This document shows, one piece after another, positions 26,460-33,913 of a stretch of DNA of 64,000 bases. The notes beneath the pieces were generated by a model. It ran no database searches and was not told the origin of the DNA. It saw only the letters and a program-made list of their open reading frames with translations. Position 1 is the first letter of the stretch. Each line of letters starts with the position of its first letter. Origin of the DNA: JADLGL01 sp963732865 (lineage in GTDB: Bacteria; Pseudomonadota; Alphaproteobacteria; Rhizobiales; Kaistiaceae). The stretch lies in assembly GCA_963732865.1 (NCBI GenBank), contig CAVTBC010000004.1, positions 62,001 to 126,000 on the forward strand, in the 5' to 3' direction. The position numbers and the translations under genes are program-made.

Positions 26460-27158
26460 TCAGGCGGCGGCGAAGTAGCCGGCCCACAGGCCGCCGCCCT
26501 CAAGTTCTGCGATGAATGCCCGGTGCTCGCCCAGGACTTCGGTGGTAATCGCCGAGACCAGGGGCGCCGGCCGCAGCTTCTGCGACAGGCGGGCCGGCGA
26601 CATTGCGAACATTGGCTGCCGTTCGATTTCACCCAAGGCGAGACTCGCCTGCCGCCCGCCGATGAGTTCGATATAGACCTCGGCGAGCAGCGCGGCATCG
26701 ACGAGCGCGCCATGCACCGAGCGGCTCGTCAGGTCGATGCCGTAGCGCGAGCAAAGCGCGTCGAGCGAATTCGGACCGGCGGGGAAGCGCCGGCGCGCCA
26801 ATGCCAGTGAATCGATGATCCGCGATGGATCGAGCGCCCTCCGGCCAATGCGGCCGAGCTCGGCGTTGAGGAAGGCCAGATCGAATTCGGCGTTATGCGC
26901 GATCATCGGATCGTCGCCGATGAAGGCAAGGAAGTCATCAACCGACGCGGCGAAGACCGGCTTCTCGGTGAGAAACGCCTCCGATAGGCCGTGCACGCGG
27001 TAGGACTCGATCGAGATCGACCGTTCCGGGTTCATGTAGGCCTGGAACGTCTCGCCGCTGGGAATATGGTTGATCAACTCGACGCAGCCGATCTCGATGA
27101 CGCGATCGGCCGCGACGTCCAGGCCGGTGGTCTCGGTGTCGAACACAATCTCCCGCAT
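26460..27158 (-). CDS. dnaQ: DNA polymerase III epsilon subunit (3'-5' proofreading exonuclease)
   Basis: DnaQ proofreads for the replicative polymerase. The 232-residue DEDDh exonuclease has ExoI DTETTG at residues 7-12, ExoII HNAEFDLAFLN and an ExoIII region near HGALVDAALLAEVYIEL with catalytic His and Asp. It is followed by a short polymerase-binding tail. It lies 8 bases downstream of coaE in the leftward maf-aroE-coaE-dnaQ operon, next to the origin. This order is conserved in alphaproteobacteria. Firm. Confidence 0.97.
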   Translation of the reverse strand: MREIVFDTETTGLDVAADRVIEIGCVELINHIPSGETFQAYMNPERSISIESYRVHGLSEAFLTEKPVFAASVDDFLAFIGDDPMIAHNAEFDLAFLNAELGRIGRRALDPSRIIDSLALARRRFPAGPNSLDALCSRYGIDLTSRSVHGALVDAALLAEVYIELIGGRQASLALGEIERQPMFAMSPARLSQKLRPAPLVSAITTEVLGEHRAFIAELEGGGLWAGYFAAA

Positions 27159-27166
27159 TGGGCGGA

Positions 27167-27754
27167 CTATCCTTCAGCCTCAGTGATCAGCTCCGCCACG
27201 ATATCGCCGATGACGCGGCGAACATCATCAAGCGGGACGCCAGTATCCACGAGATAGTCGGCGCGGTCGATCTTCGCCTCGCCGGGCAATTGCCGCGCAC
27301 TGAGTTCGCGATAAAGCGCCGGCGCCATGCCACGCTCACGCATCCGCGCCTCGGCCATCGCGGGCGGCACGGTGGTGACCAGAATACGGTCGCAGAGGTC
27401 GTCGGCGCCGGTCTCGAAGAGGAGGGGAATTTCCAGCGCGACCAGTGAACGGCCAGTGGCGCGTTCCATGCCAAGAAATGTCTTGATGCGCGCCATGACG
27501 ATCGGATGCGTGACGGCCTCGAGCTGAGCAAGGATTGCCGGATCGGCTGCCAGCAGTGCCGAAAGTCTGCCGCGGTCCATCCTTCCGTCCACCAGGGCAT
27601 CGGGAAAAGCCTCCGCCAATTCGGGCGGCGGCGCGTCATAGATCGCGTGAACGACGGCGTCGGCATTGAAGACCGGTATGCCGGCGTCCGCGAACATGCC
27701 GGCGACGGTCGTCTTGCCGCTGGCGATGCCGCCGGTGATGCCGACGGCGATCAT
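27167..27754 (-). CDS. coaE: Dephospho-CoA kinase
   Basis: CoaE performs the last step of coenzyme A synthesis. The 195-residue P-loop kinase has GGIASGKT at residues 8-15, followed by VFNADAVVHAIY, THPIVMARI and LEIPLLFETG. The start ATG at 27754 overlaps the aroE stop by four bases; upstream in-frame sequence lies inside aroE. Part of maf-aroE-coaE-dnaQ. Firm. Confidence 0.97.
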   Translation of the reverse strand: MIAVGITGGIASGKTTVAGMFADAGIPVFNADAVVHAIYDAPPPELAEAFPDALVDGRMDRGRLSALLAADPAILAQLEAVTHPIVMARIKTFLGMERATGRSLVALEIPLLFETGADDLCDRILVTTVPPAMAEARMRERGMAPALYRELSARQLPGEAKIDRADYLVDTGVPLDDVRRVIGDIVAELITEAEG

Positions 27755-28587
27755 GCCGTCTTCACCAGATCGGCGACGATGAGCGCGCGCAGCTCCGGCG
27801 TCACCGCCGGCCGGACGCCGAACCACCGCTCGAAGCCGGGCACGGCCTGATGCAGCAGCATGTCGAGCCCGTCAACGGCAACGAGGCCACACTGACGCGC
27901 CGCGCGCAAAAGGTCCGTTTCAAGCGGCGCATAGACGAGATCATAGACGATGGCGTCATCGGGCAAAGTAATCGGATCGACATCGAGCGCCGGTTGGCCG
28001 TTCATGCCGAGCGAGGTGGCGTTGACGAGAAGGTGCGTTGTCGGCAGGAGCCCCGGCAGCACACCCCACTCCATCGGCCGCACGGCATCGCCAAATTGGC
28101 GGTGCAACGCCGTGGCGCGTTCAAGCGACCGGTTGACCACGACAATAGGATCGAAGCCGCGTTGCAGCAACGCCCAGACGACGGCGCGCGCCGCGCCGCC
28201 GGCGCCGAGGACAAGGGCTGCCTCGCCGGACCGATCCCAGCCGAGGGCGGCATTGTCGAGATTGGCGAGAAAGCCTTCGGCGTCGGTGTTCGATCCCATC
28301 AGCCGGCGCCCTTCAAGCCAGAGCGTATTCACCGCGCCGAGCGCCCGGGCAACGTCGTCCAGCTCAGCGGCGCGGTACGCGTGCTCCTTGTAGGGCACCG
28401 TGACATTGCCTCCGACGAAGCCGCTATCGGCAAAGCCGGCAAGGAAGGCATCGATACGATCGGGTTCGACTGGGGCGGGCACATAGTCGCCGTCAATGCC
28501 GAGTTCGCGAAGCCAATAGCGATGGATGAGCGGCGAGCGCGAATGCGACACGGGCCAGCCGATGATGCAAGCGGTTGGCTTCGTCAC
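27751..28587 (-). CDS. aroE: Shikimate dehydrogenase
   Basis: AroE reduces 3-dehydroshikimate with NADPH in the shikimate pathway. The 278-residue protein has the substrate site IGWPVSHSRSPLIHRYWL near the N-terminus, NVTVPYKEHAY with the catalytic Lys, the NADP loop LVLGAGGAARAVVWAL and NATSLGMNG. It overlaps maf upstream and coaE downstream by four bases each, so the leftward operon is translationally coupled. Firm. Confidence 0.97.
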   Translation of the reverse strand: MTKPTACIIGWPVSHSRSPLIHRYWLRELGIDGDYVPAPVEPDRIDAFLAGFADSGFVGGNVTVPYKEHAYRAAELDDVARALGAVNTLWLEGRRLMGSNTDAEGFLANLDNAALGWDRSGEAALVLGAGGAARAVVWALLQRGFDPIVVVNRSLERATALHRQFGDAVRPMEWGVLPGLLPTTHLLVNATSLGMNGQPALDVDPITLPDDAIVYDLVYAPLETDLLRAARQCGLVAVDGLDMLLHQAVPGFERWFGVRPAVTPELRALIVADLVKTA

Positions 28588-29175
28588 GGCACGATCGCTC
28601 CGAGGCGACGCAGCGCCGCCAGCAGCGGCAGCATCGGCAATCCCAGGATGGTGAAATAATCGCCGTCGATGCGGTCGAACAGGCGGATGCCGAGGCCTTC
28701 GAGCTGATAGGCGCCGACGCTTGCCAGAGCTGCATGACCGACTTCGCCGAGATAGCGGTCGATCTCCGCATCGTCGAGCCGGCGCATGGTAAGCCGAGCG
28801 CTGCGCGTCTGCCGCACCAGGCGTTTGCCGGCGCGAGCGATTGCGAAGGCGGAATGCAGCGAATGGGGTTTGCCCGACAGTGACTTCAGCTGCGCTTTCG
28901 CGGCTTGGCGGCTGGCTGGCTTGGTGAGAAGCGCGCCGTCAAGGTCGAGCGTCTGGTCGGCGCCGATCACCAGCGCGTCCGGATGGGCGCGGCTCACCGA
29001 CAGCGCTTTGGCCTCGGCCAGGAGAGGAGCGAGCCGTGCGGGCCCTGCCGTGGCCGATGCGGACATCAGCGCGTGCTCGTCGACATCATGGACGGCGGCG
29101 CGGACCTTGATCCCGGCATTGGCCAGGAGTTTGCGCCGAATAGCGCTGCTGGAGGCGAGGATGATTTCGGCTCAT
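28584..29175 (-). CDS. maf: Maf family nucleotide pyrophosphatase, with apparent one-base frameshift just after the start
   Basis: Maf proteins hydrolyse non-canonical nucleotides. The frame with family motifs (VIGADQTL, KPASRQAAKAQLKSLSG, VGAYQLEG) has its first ATG only at 29066, which would lose the essential N-terminal loop. That loop is encoded upstream in the same frame (IILASSSAIRRKLLANAG) but without an ATG, GTG or TTG. An ATG at 29175 lies one base out of frame. Dropping one C at 29169-29170 gives MSEIILASSSAIRR, a normal Maf start. So the gene has either a real frameshift, an assembly error or an unusual start codon. It flanks the origin region opposite hemE. Confidence 0.82.
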
Positions 29176-29602
29176 GGTGTCATTTCCATCGGCCTGTCTC
29201 TAACAGCCTGAACTTGACCCCGTGATTCTTGGCGTGGCTGTGGGGTGATCCGCATAAACCGGCTGCTCGCTTCTGCCGACCTGCCGCATGCCCATAACCC
29301 CGATTTCCGCCCAACGGTTTTGCCGAATGATGTCAGCTGTGAGACAGCCGGCAAATTGCCTGCATGCCGTTTTGTCCCAGGATTGTTCACCGCTGGACCT
29401 CAATTGACGAGCCTGATAAGGCCCTTCCTGGCTTTAACATTTCGGCTTTGATCCATATCTGTCGACAGGCCGGTGATAACGTTATCCGGTGGCCTCGGAT
29501 TGTGAACATTCGGCCGATGTTTTGTGGGCGGTGAGGAATGTCGGAATCTGCCCGCTATTAGAATTAGCAGAAAAAGATTTCTTCTTTGATTCAGTTTTGA
29601 AG
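29176..29602. other. Candidate chromosomal replication origin (oriC) between maf and hemE
   Basis: This is one of the longest gene-free stretches in the window and looks AT-richer than its surroundings. It sits between divergent maf and hemE, the conserved origin position in Caulobacter, Rickettsia and Rhizobiales. Visible elements: TGATCCGCA (29246-29254) and TGATCCATA (29449-29457), each one base from the Caulobacter DnaA G-box TGATCCACA. Weaker DnaA-like boxes are TTGTTCACC (29383-29391) and, on the minus strand, ATGTTCACA (29501-29509). Dyads are GCTGT-gag-ACAGC (29336-29348), GGCAAATTGCC (29350-29360) and GATAACGTTATC (29475-29486). Three GANTC sites start at 29224, 29544 and 29588. An AT-rich tract spans 29555-29600. 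No perfect TTATCCACA box is present, so box calls are tentative; position is the main evidence. Confidence 0.75.
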
Positions 29603-30658
29603 ATGGATGACAGCGAGGGCCCCAAGCCCAACCTCTTCTTGCATACGTTTGAAGGCCGGGGGGCCGGTACGCCGGTCTGGCTGATGCGGCAGGCGGGTCG
29701 GTATCTGCCGGAATATCGGGCGGTGCGTGAGATGGCAGGCTCGTTCCTGCATCTTTGCTACACGCCAGATCTTGCGGCGGAGGTGACGCTGCAGCCAGTG
29801 CGCCGGTTCGATTTTGATGCGGCGATCCTTTTTTCCGACATCCTGGTGATTCCGGATGCGCTCGGCCGAAAGGTTCGCTTTGTCGAGGGTGAAGGGCCGA
29901 GGCTCGATCCGATCGATGCGGATGGCGTGGCGGCGCTCACGCCAGGTTCGATCCGAAGCCATTTGAAGCCGGTGTTCGATACTGTGCGGCGGGTGCGGGC
30001 CGAGCTGCCGTCCCATAAGGCGCTGATCGGCTTCTGTGGCGCGCCGTGGACGGTGGCGACCTATATGATCGCCGGGCGAGGGACGCCCGATCAAGCGCCA
30101 GCGCGGCTCATGGGCGCGGCCCATCCGGAGGTTATGGACGAGCTGATCAATCGGCTTGTGGTGGCTTCGGCGGATTATCTCGTCGGGCAGCTCGAGGCTG
30201 GCGCCGATGTAGTGCAGATATTCGACAGCTGGGCAGGTGTTTTGGGGCCGGCGGAATTTCGCCGCTGGTGCATTGCGCCGACGGCCGAAATTGTGCGGCG
30301 GGTTCGCGAGAAGGTTCGCGGCGCGCGGATCATAGGTTTCCCAAAAGGCGCCGGTTTGATGCTGGAAGCCTATGCGACGGGAACAGACGTCGATGCGGTG
30401 GGCCTCGATTGGACTGTCCCGCTTTCCTTCGCGCGGGCGGTTCTCCAGCCGGCGGTGATGCTGCAGGGCAATCTCGATCCGATGATCCTCCTAGCCGGCG
30501 GCAAGGCGCTGGACGAGGCGATCGACCGCATCATGAACGCCTTGGCGGGGCGGCGTTTCATCTTCAATCTCGGACATGGCATTGTGCCGGAGACGCCGAT
30601 CGCGCATGTCGAGCGCTTGGTTGAACGTGTGCGCAGTTGGAAGGGAGCGGCGGCGTGA
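29603..30658 (+). CDS. hemE: Uroporphyrinogen decarboxylase
   Basis: HemE decarboxylates uroporphyrinogen III to coproporphyrinogen III in heme synthesis. Using the ATG at 29603 the protein has 351 residues (family 340-360). Family blocks are TPVWLMRQAGRYLPEYR near the N-terminus, FDAAILFSDILVIPDALG, GFCGAPWTVATYMIAG, FDSWAG and NLGHGI. An upstream ATG at 29489 would add 38 unrelated residues from the origin region. It begins the rightward hemE-hemJ-rho set pointing away from the origin; hemJ overlaps its stop. Confidence 0.96.
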   Translation: MDDSEGPKPNLFLHTFEGRGAGTPVWLMRQAGRYLPEYRAVREMAGSFLHLCYTPDLAAEVTLQPVRRFDFDAAILFSDILVIPDALGRKVRFVEGEGPRLDPIDADGVAALTPGSIRSHLKPVFDTVRRVRAELPSHKALIGFCGAPWTVATYMIAGRGTPDQAPARLMGAAHPEVMDELINRLVVASADYLVGQLEAGADVVQIFDSWAGVLGPAEFRRWCIAPTAEIVRRVREKVRGARIIGFPKGAGLMLEAYATGTDVDAVGLDWTVPLSFARAVLQPAVMLQGNLDPMILLAGGKALDEAIDRIMNALAGRRFIFNLGHGIVPETPIAHVERLVERVRSWKGAAA

Positions 30659-31086
30659 ACGACGGGTATCATTGGCTTCTCGCCTTCCACATCATCGCGA
30701 TGGTGGCGTGGATGGCGGGCATCTTCTATCTGCCGCGGCTGTTCGTCTACCACGCGGATGCGGCGGTGGGCTCCGACAAGTCCGAGACATACAAGGTTAT
30801 GGAACGGCGTCTTCTGCGCGGGATCATGACGCCGGCGATGATCGGCACCTGGGCCGCTGGTATCGCCCTCGTTACATGGCACCACCTCTACGATCAGGGG
30901 TGGTTCATGGCGAAGTTCGTCCTGGTGCTCGGCATGACGGGGATACACTTCTGGCTGTCGGCGCGGCGAAAGGATTTTGCGGCCGACGCCAATCGCTTTC
31001 CATCCCGCACCTACCGGATGGTCAACGAGATCCCGACACTGCTGCTCGTCGGCATTGTCATTCTGGTGGTCGTGAAGCCGTTCTGA
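30655..31086 (+). CDS. hemJ: Protoporphyrinogen oxidase HemJ
   Basis: HemJ is the membrane-bound, quinone-linked protoporphyrinogen IX oxidase of most alphaproteobacteria. The 143-residue protein has four hydrophobic helices (WLLAFHIIAMVAWMAGIFYLPRLFVYH, MTPAMIGTWAAGIALVTW, FVLVLGMTGIHFWL, LLLVGIVILVVV). The conserved His in LLAFHII and the YLPRLFVYH segment are present. The GTG start at 30655 overlaps the hemE stop and has GGGAG eight bases upstream. hemE-hemJ-rho is the standard alphaproteobacterial order. Confidence 0.95.
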   Translation: MNDGYHWLLAFHIIAMVAWMAGIFYLPRLFVYHADAAVGSDKSETYKVMERRLLRGIMTPAMIGTWAAGIALVTWHHLYDQGWFMAKFVLVLGMTGIHFWLSARRKDFAADANRFPSRTYRMVNEIPTLLLVGIVILVVVKPF

Positions 31087-31114
31087 TTGCTGGGTGCGAC
31101 GGCTGCAAAGGCGC

Positions 31115-31143
31115 TTGTTTCGCCGCCGGGCACACATTATGTT
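31115..31143 (+). promoter_or_regulatory. Possible sigma70 promoter for rho
   Basis: TTGTTT at 31115-31120 and TATGTT at 31138-31143 are separated by 17 bases, fair matches to -35 and -10. This would give rho a leader of about 140 bases, in line with rho genes that are autoregulated in their leader. Match by eye only. Confidence 0.35.
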
Positions 31144-31292
31144 AAGGTCCATCTGATCAAGCAGACGGGCACCGGGCGCTTCTCCAGCAATACCCGTGTT
31201 GCCACGGCGACGGTCTGACCGGAACGCCTGAAGTTCTGCAATTTCCCCTCTCCTTCTCTCAATCGGCGCAAGACCGAGGTAAGGAAACATGT

Positions 31293-32558
31293 ATGCCTGA
31301 AATGAAACTTCAGGACCTCAAGCGCAAATCGCCGCCAGAACTTCTTAGTTTCGCGGAAGAGCTTGAAGTCGAAAACGCCAATACGCTCCGCAAGCAGGAG
31401 CTTATGTTCGGCATTCTCAAGCAATTGGCCAGCAAAGGCACCGATATTATCGGCGCTGGTGTTGTGGAAGTGTTGCAGGACGGCTTCGGATTTCTCCGTT
31501 CGCCTGATGCAAACTATCTCGCCGGGCCGGACGATATCTACATCTCGCCCTCGCAGATTCGGCGGTTTTCGCTGCGAACGGGTGACACGGTCGAAGGCGA
31601 TATCCGCAGTCCGAAGGATGGCGAGCGCTATTTCGCCCTGCTCAAGGTCAACTCGATCAACTTCCAGGATCCGGAGACCGCCCGCCACAAAATCCATTTC
31701 GATAATCTGACGCCGCTCTACCCCGACGAGCGGTTCAAGATGGAGACCGACGACCCGACGCGGAAGGACCTCAGCGCGCGCGTGATCGATCTCGTGGCAC
31801 CGCTTGGCAAAGGCCAGCGCGCCCTGATTACGTCGCCGCCGCGTACCGGCAAGACGGTCTTTCTCCAGAACATCGCGCATTCGATCACGGCCAATCATCC
31901 CGAGTGCTTCCTGATCGTACTGCTCATCGATGAGCGGCCGGAGGAAGTTACGGACATGCAGCGATCGGTGAAGGGCGAGGTTGTGTCCTCGACCTTCGAC
32001 GAACCTGCGACCCGCCATGTCGCGGTCGCTGAGATGGTGATCGAGAAGGCGAAGCGCCTGGTCGAGCATGGGCGCGATGTCGTGATCCTGCTGGATTCGA
32101 TCACGCGCCTCGGCCGCGCCTACAACACGGTTGTGCCGTCCTCCGGCAAGGTGCTGACCGGCGGCGTCGACGCCAACGCTCTGCAACGGCCGAAGCGGTT
32201 CTTCGGCGCCGCGCGTAATATCGAGGAAGGCGGCTCGCTGACCATCATCGCGACGGCGCTGATCGATACCGGCAGCCGCATGGACGAAGTGATCTTCGAG
32301 GAATTCAAGGGTACGGGTAACTCGGAAATCATCCTCGACCGCAAGGTTGCGGATAAGCGCGTCTTTCCGGCGATCGACATCACGCGCTCCGGGACGCGCA
32401 AGGAAGAGCTTCTGGTGCCGCCCGACATCCTCAAAAAGATGTATGTTCTTCGCCGCATCCTGATGCCGATGGGGACGACGGATGCGATCGAGTTCCTCCT
32501 CGACAAGCTGCGCCAGACGAAGAGCAACGCCGATTTCTTCGAGCAGATGAACACCTAG
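31293..32558 (+). CDS. rho: Transcription termination factor Rho
   Basis: Rho is the hexameric RNA helicase that ends transcription. The 421-residue protein has the N-terminal Rho-N domain (MKLQDLKRKSPPELLSFAEEL), the RNA-binding OB-fold motif GFGFLR at 64-69 and the ATPase P-loop SPPRTGKT near 181-188. VILLDSITRLGRAYN and the EEGGSLTIIATALIDTGSRMDE region complete the core. GAGGTAAGGA precedes the ATG. Length is standard. It is third in hemE-hemJ-rho, after a 206-base leader. Confidence 0.98.
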   Translation: MPEMKLQDLKRKSPPELLSFAEELEVENANTLRKQELMFGILKQLASKGTDIIGAGVVEVLQDGFGFLRSPDANYLAGPDDIYISPSQIRRFSLRTGDTVEGDIRSPKDGERYFALLKVNSINFQDPETARHKIHFDNLTPLYPDERFKMETDDPTRKDLSARVIDLVAPLGKGQRALITSPPRTGKTVFLQNIAHSITANHPECFLIVLLIDERPEEVTDMQRSVKGEVVSSTFDEPATRHVAVAEMVIEKAKRLVEHGRDVVILLDSITRLGRAYNTVVPSSGKVLTGGVDANALQRPKRFFGAARNIEEGGSLTIIATALIDTGSRMDEVIFEEFKGTGNSEIILDRKVADKRVFPAIDITRSGTRKEELLVPPDILKKMYVLRRILMPMGTTDAIEFLLDKLRQTKSNADFFEQMNT

Positions 32559-32570
32559 CAGGCAGGGCCG

Positions 32571-33239
32571 ATGTCGGAAGAACGCTGGGCGGCAATCGAT
32601 CGCTACCTCGAGGAACGGCACGTCCCTAACGATCCGGCGCTTGCCGAAGGCCTAAAGGCCAGCGACGCGGCGGGTCTACCTAAGATCGCGGTGTCGGCGA
32701 CCCAAGGGAAGCTGCTGCAGCTCCTGGCCGCTTCGGTCGGGGCAAAGCGGATCCTTGAGCTCGGCACGCTTGGCGGCTACAGCGCCACTTGGATGGCGCG
32801 GGCGCTGCAAGCTGGCGGGCGGCTGATCAGCCTTGAGGCGGAGCCGCGGCACGCCGAGGTGGCGCGCGGCAATCTGGCCAAGGCCGGCGTCGACGACAAG
32901 GTGGAGATCTGGATCGGCGCGGCGCTGGATCTGCTTCCCAAGGTTGCCGCGGCGAATCTCGGGCCCTTCGATTTCACCTTCATTGATGCCGACAAGGCCA
33001 ACATTCCGGACTATTTCGACTGGGCCGTGAAGCTGTCCCGGCGGGGCTCGCTGATTGTGGTCGACAATGTCATCCGCCACGGTGCGATTATCGACCCGGC
33101 GGCCGCGACCCCCGATGTGGTGGGCGTCCGGCGGTTCCTCGACGGTCTGGTGGGCGACAGCCGGGTGACCGCGACGACGATCCAAACGGTCGGCGTCAAA
33201 GGGTATGACGGCTTCACCATAGCCCTCGTCGTCGGCTAG
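32571..33239 (+). CDS. O-methyltransferase (SAM-dependent, CCoAMT-like)
   Basis: This 222-residue class I methyltransferase is of the O-methyltransferase family 3 (caffeoyl-CoA/catechol type). The SAM loop ILELGTLGGYSATWMA is near residues 61-76. FDFTFIDADKANIPDYFDWAVKL provides the metal- and SAM-side Asp residues, and LIVVDNVIRHG follows. The methyl acceptor is unknown. It begins 12 bases after rho on the same strand, so it is probably cotranscribed. A promoter region with a stem-loop follows. Confidence 0.88.
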   Translation: MSEERWAAIDRYLEERHVPNDPALAEGLKASDAAGLPKIAVSATQGKLLQLLAASVGAKRILELGTLGGYSATWMARALQAGGRLISLEAEPRHAEVARGNLAKAGVDDKVEIWIGAALDLLPKVAAANLGPFDFTFIDADKANIPDYFDWAVKLSRRGSLIVVDNVIRHGAIIDPAAATPDVVGVRRFLDGLVGDSRVTATTIQTVGVKGYDGFTIALVVG

Positions 33240-33333
33240 CGCTTTCAAGCTCCCCTGTCTCACCGACCTTTTAAGTTGACTTTGTGTGTCATAATATCTT
33301 GACGCCCGCTCGGACGCGCGGATAAACATGAGT

Positions 33334-33354
33334 GGTAGATACAACTTATCTACC
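33334..33354 (+). promoter_or_regulatory. Stem-loop in the leader of the small secreted protein gene
   Basis: GGTAGATA-caact-TATCTACC is a perfect 8-bp stem with a 5-base loop, 65 bases before the next ATG. Upstream are TTGACG (33299-33304) and, 18 bases later, TAAACA (33323-33328), a possible promoter. If that promoter is used, the dyad lies at the start of the transcript. It could act as an operator, an mRNA-stabilising hairpin or a weak terminator of the rho operon. Confidence 0.45.
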
Positions 33355-33418
33355 GGGGCTAGGGGACCCAAGGCCATAAGGGTGTTCCCGGCGACCGTTC
33401 GATCAACGGGAGAGAGAC

Positions 33419-33853
33419 ATGAACAAGCTCGTTTCTGCCGCGGTCTTTGCCGCGGGCGTTGCCGCATTGCCGAGCCTGGTTCTGGCTGAGGGCAATCTGG
33501 CGCAGACGCCATCGACGGCTCTGGCACTGGATATCACCGGCGCCAATCACGCCGTTTCCGCCGACACCTTCGACGTCGAGACCGGCAGATATTACCGCCT
33601 CGTCATCACCAGCGACGGCGGGGCCGAGGTGCTCTTCACGGCGCCGGATCTCTTCAACAATGTCTGGCTGAACCAGATCGTCGTTGCCGGCGCCGAGATC
33701 AAGATGTGGGGCACAGGCTTCAAGGGCGTCGAAGTCGGTCAGGAGGGCCCGAACGAAGTGACGATCAGCTTCGTGGCGATCAAGCCCGGCGATTATGGGT
33801 TCTTCGTCACGGGCGACGATGGGGCCACGGGCGGTACTTTCCACGTCCACTAG
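33419..33853 (+). CDS. Small exported protein of unknown function, possibly cupredoxin-like
   Basis: The 144-residue protein has a clear signal peptide (MNKLVSAAVFAAGVAALPSL, cleavage near residue 23). GGGAGAGAG lies before the ATG. The mature part is beta-rich (GRYYRLVITSDGGAEVLFTA, AGAEIKMWGTGFKG, NEVTISFVAIKPGDYGFFV), a layout like cupredoxin or immunoglobulin-type sandwiches. It lacks an obvious Cys/Met copper centre, though it ends FHVH. I do not recognise a named family. It has its own likely promoter region and terminator, so it is a single-gene unit. Confidence 0.7.
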   Translation: MNKLVSAAVFAAGVAALPSLVLAEGNLAQTPSTALALDITGANHAVSADTFDVETGRYYRLVITSDGGAEVLFTAPDLFNNVWLNQIVVAGAEIKMWGTGFKGVEVGQEGPNEVTISFVAIKPGDYGFFVTGDDGATGGTFHVH

Positions 33854-33877
33854 GATCGGACGGTCAATTCTTGGCGG

Positions 33878-33911
33878 AGGCCCGGCCCGGTCGAGAACCG
33901 GCTGGGCCTTT
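33878..33911 (+). terminator. Rho-independent terminator candidate after the secreted protein gene
   Basis: AGGCCC (33878-33883) pairs with GGGCCT (33904-33909) and an inner CCGGT with ACCGG, with a small internal loop. The hairpin runs into CTTT. It lies 25 bases after the stop at 33853 and just before the convergent gene ending at 33914. Confidence 0.5.
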
Positions 33912-33913
33912 GC

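Noticed and set aside
29431..29450. CtrA-binding site (TTAA-N7-TTAA) in the origin region
   Set aside because: Only one half-site (TTAAC) is present; the second half does not match.
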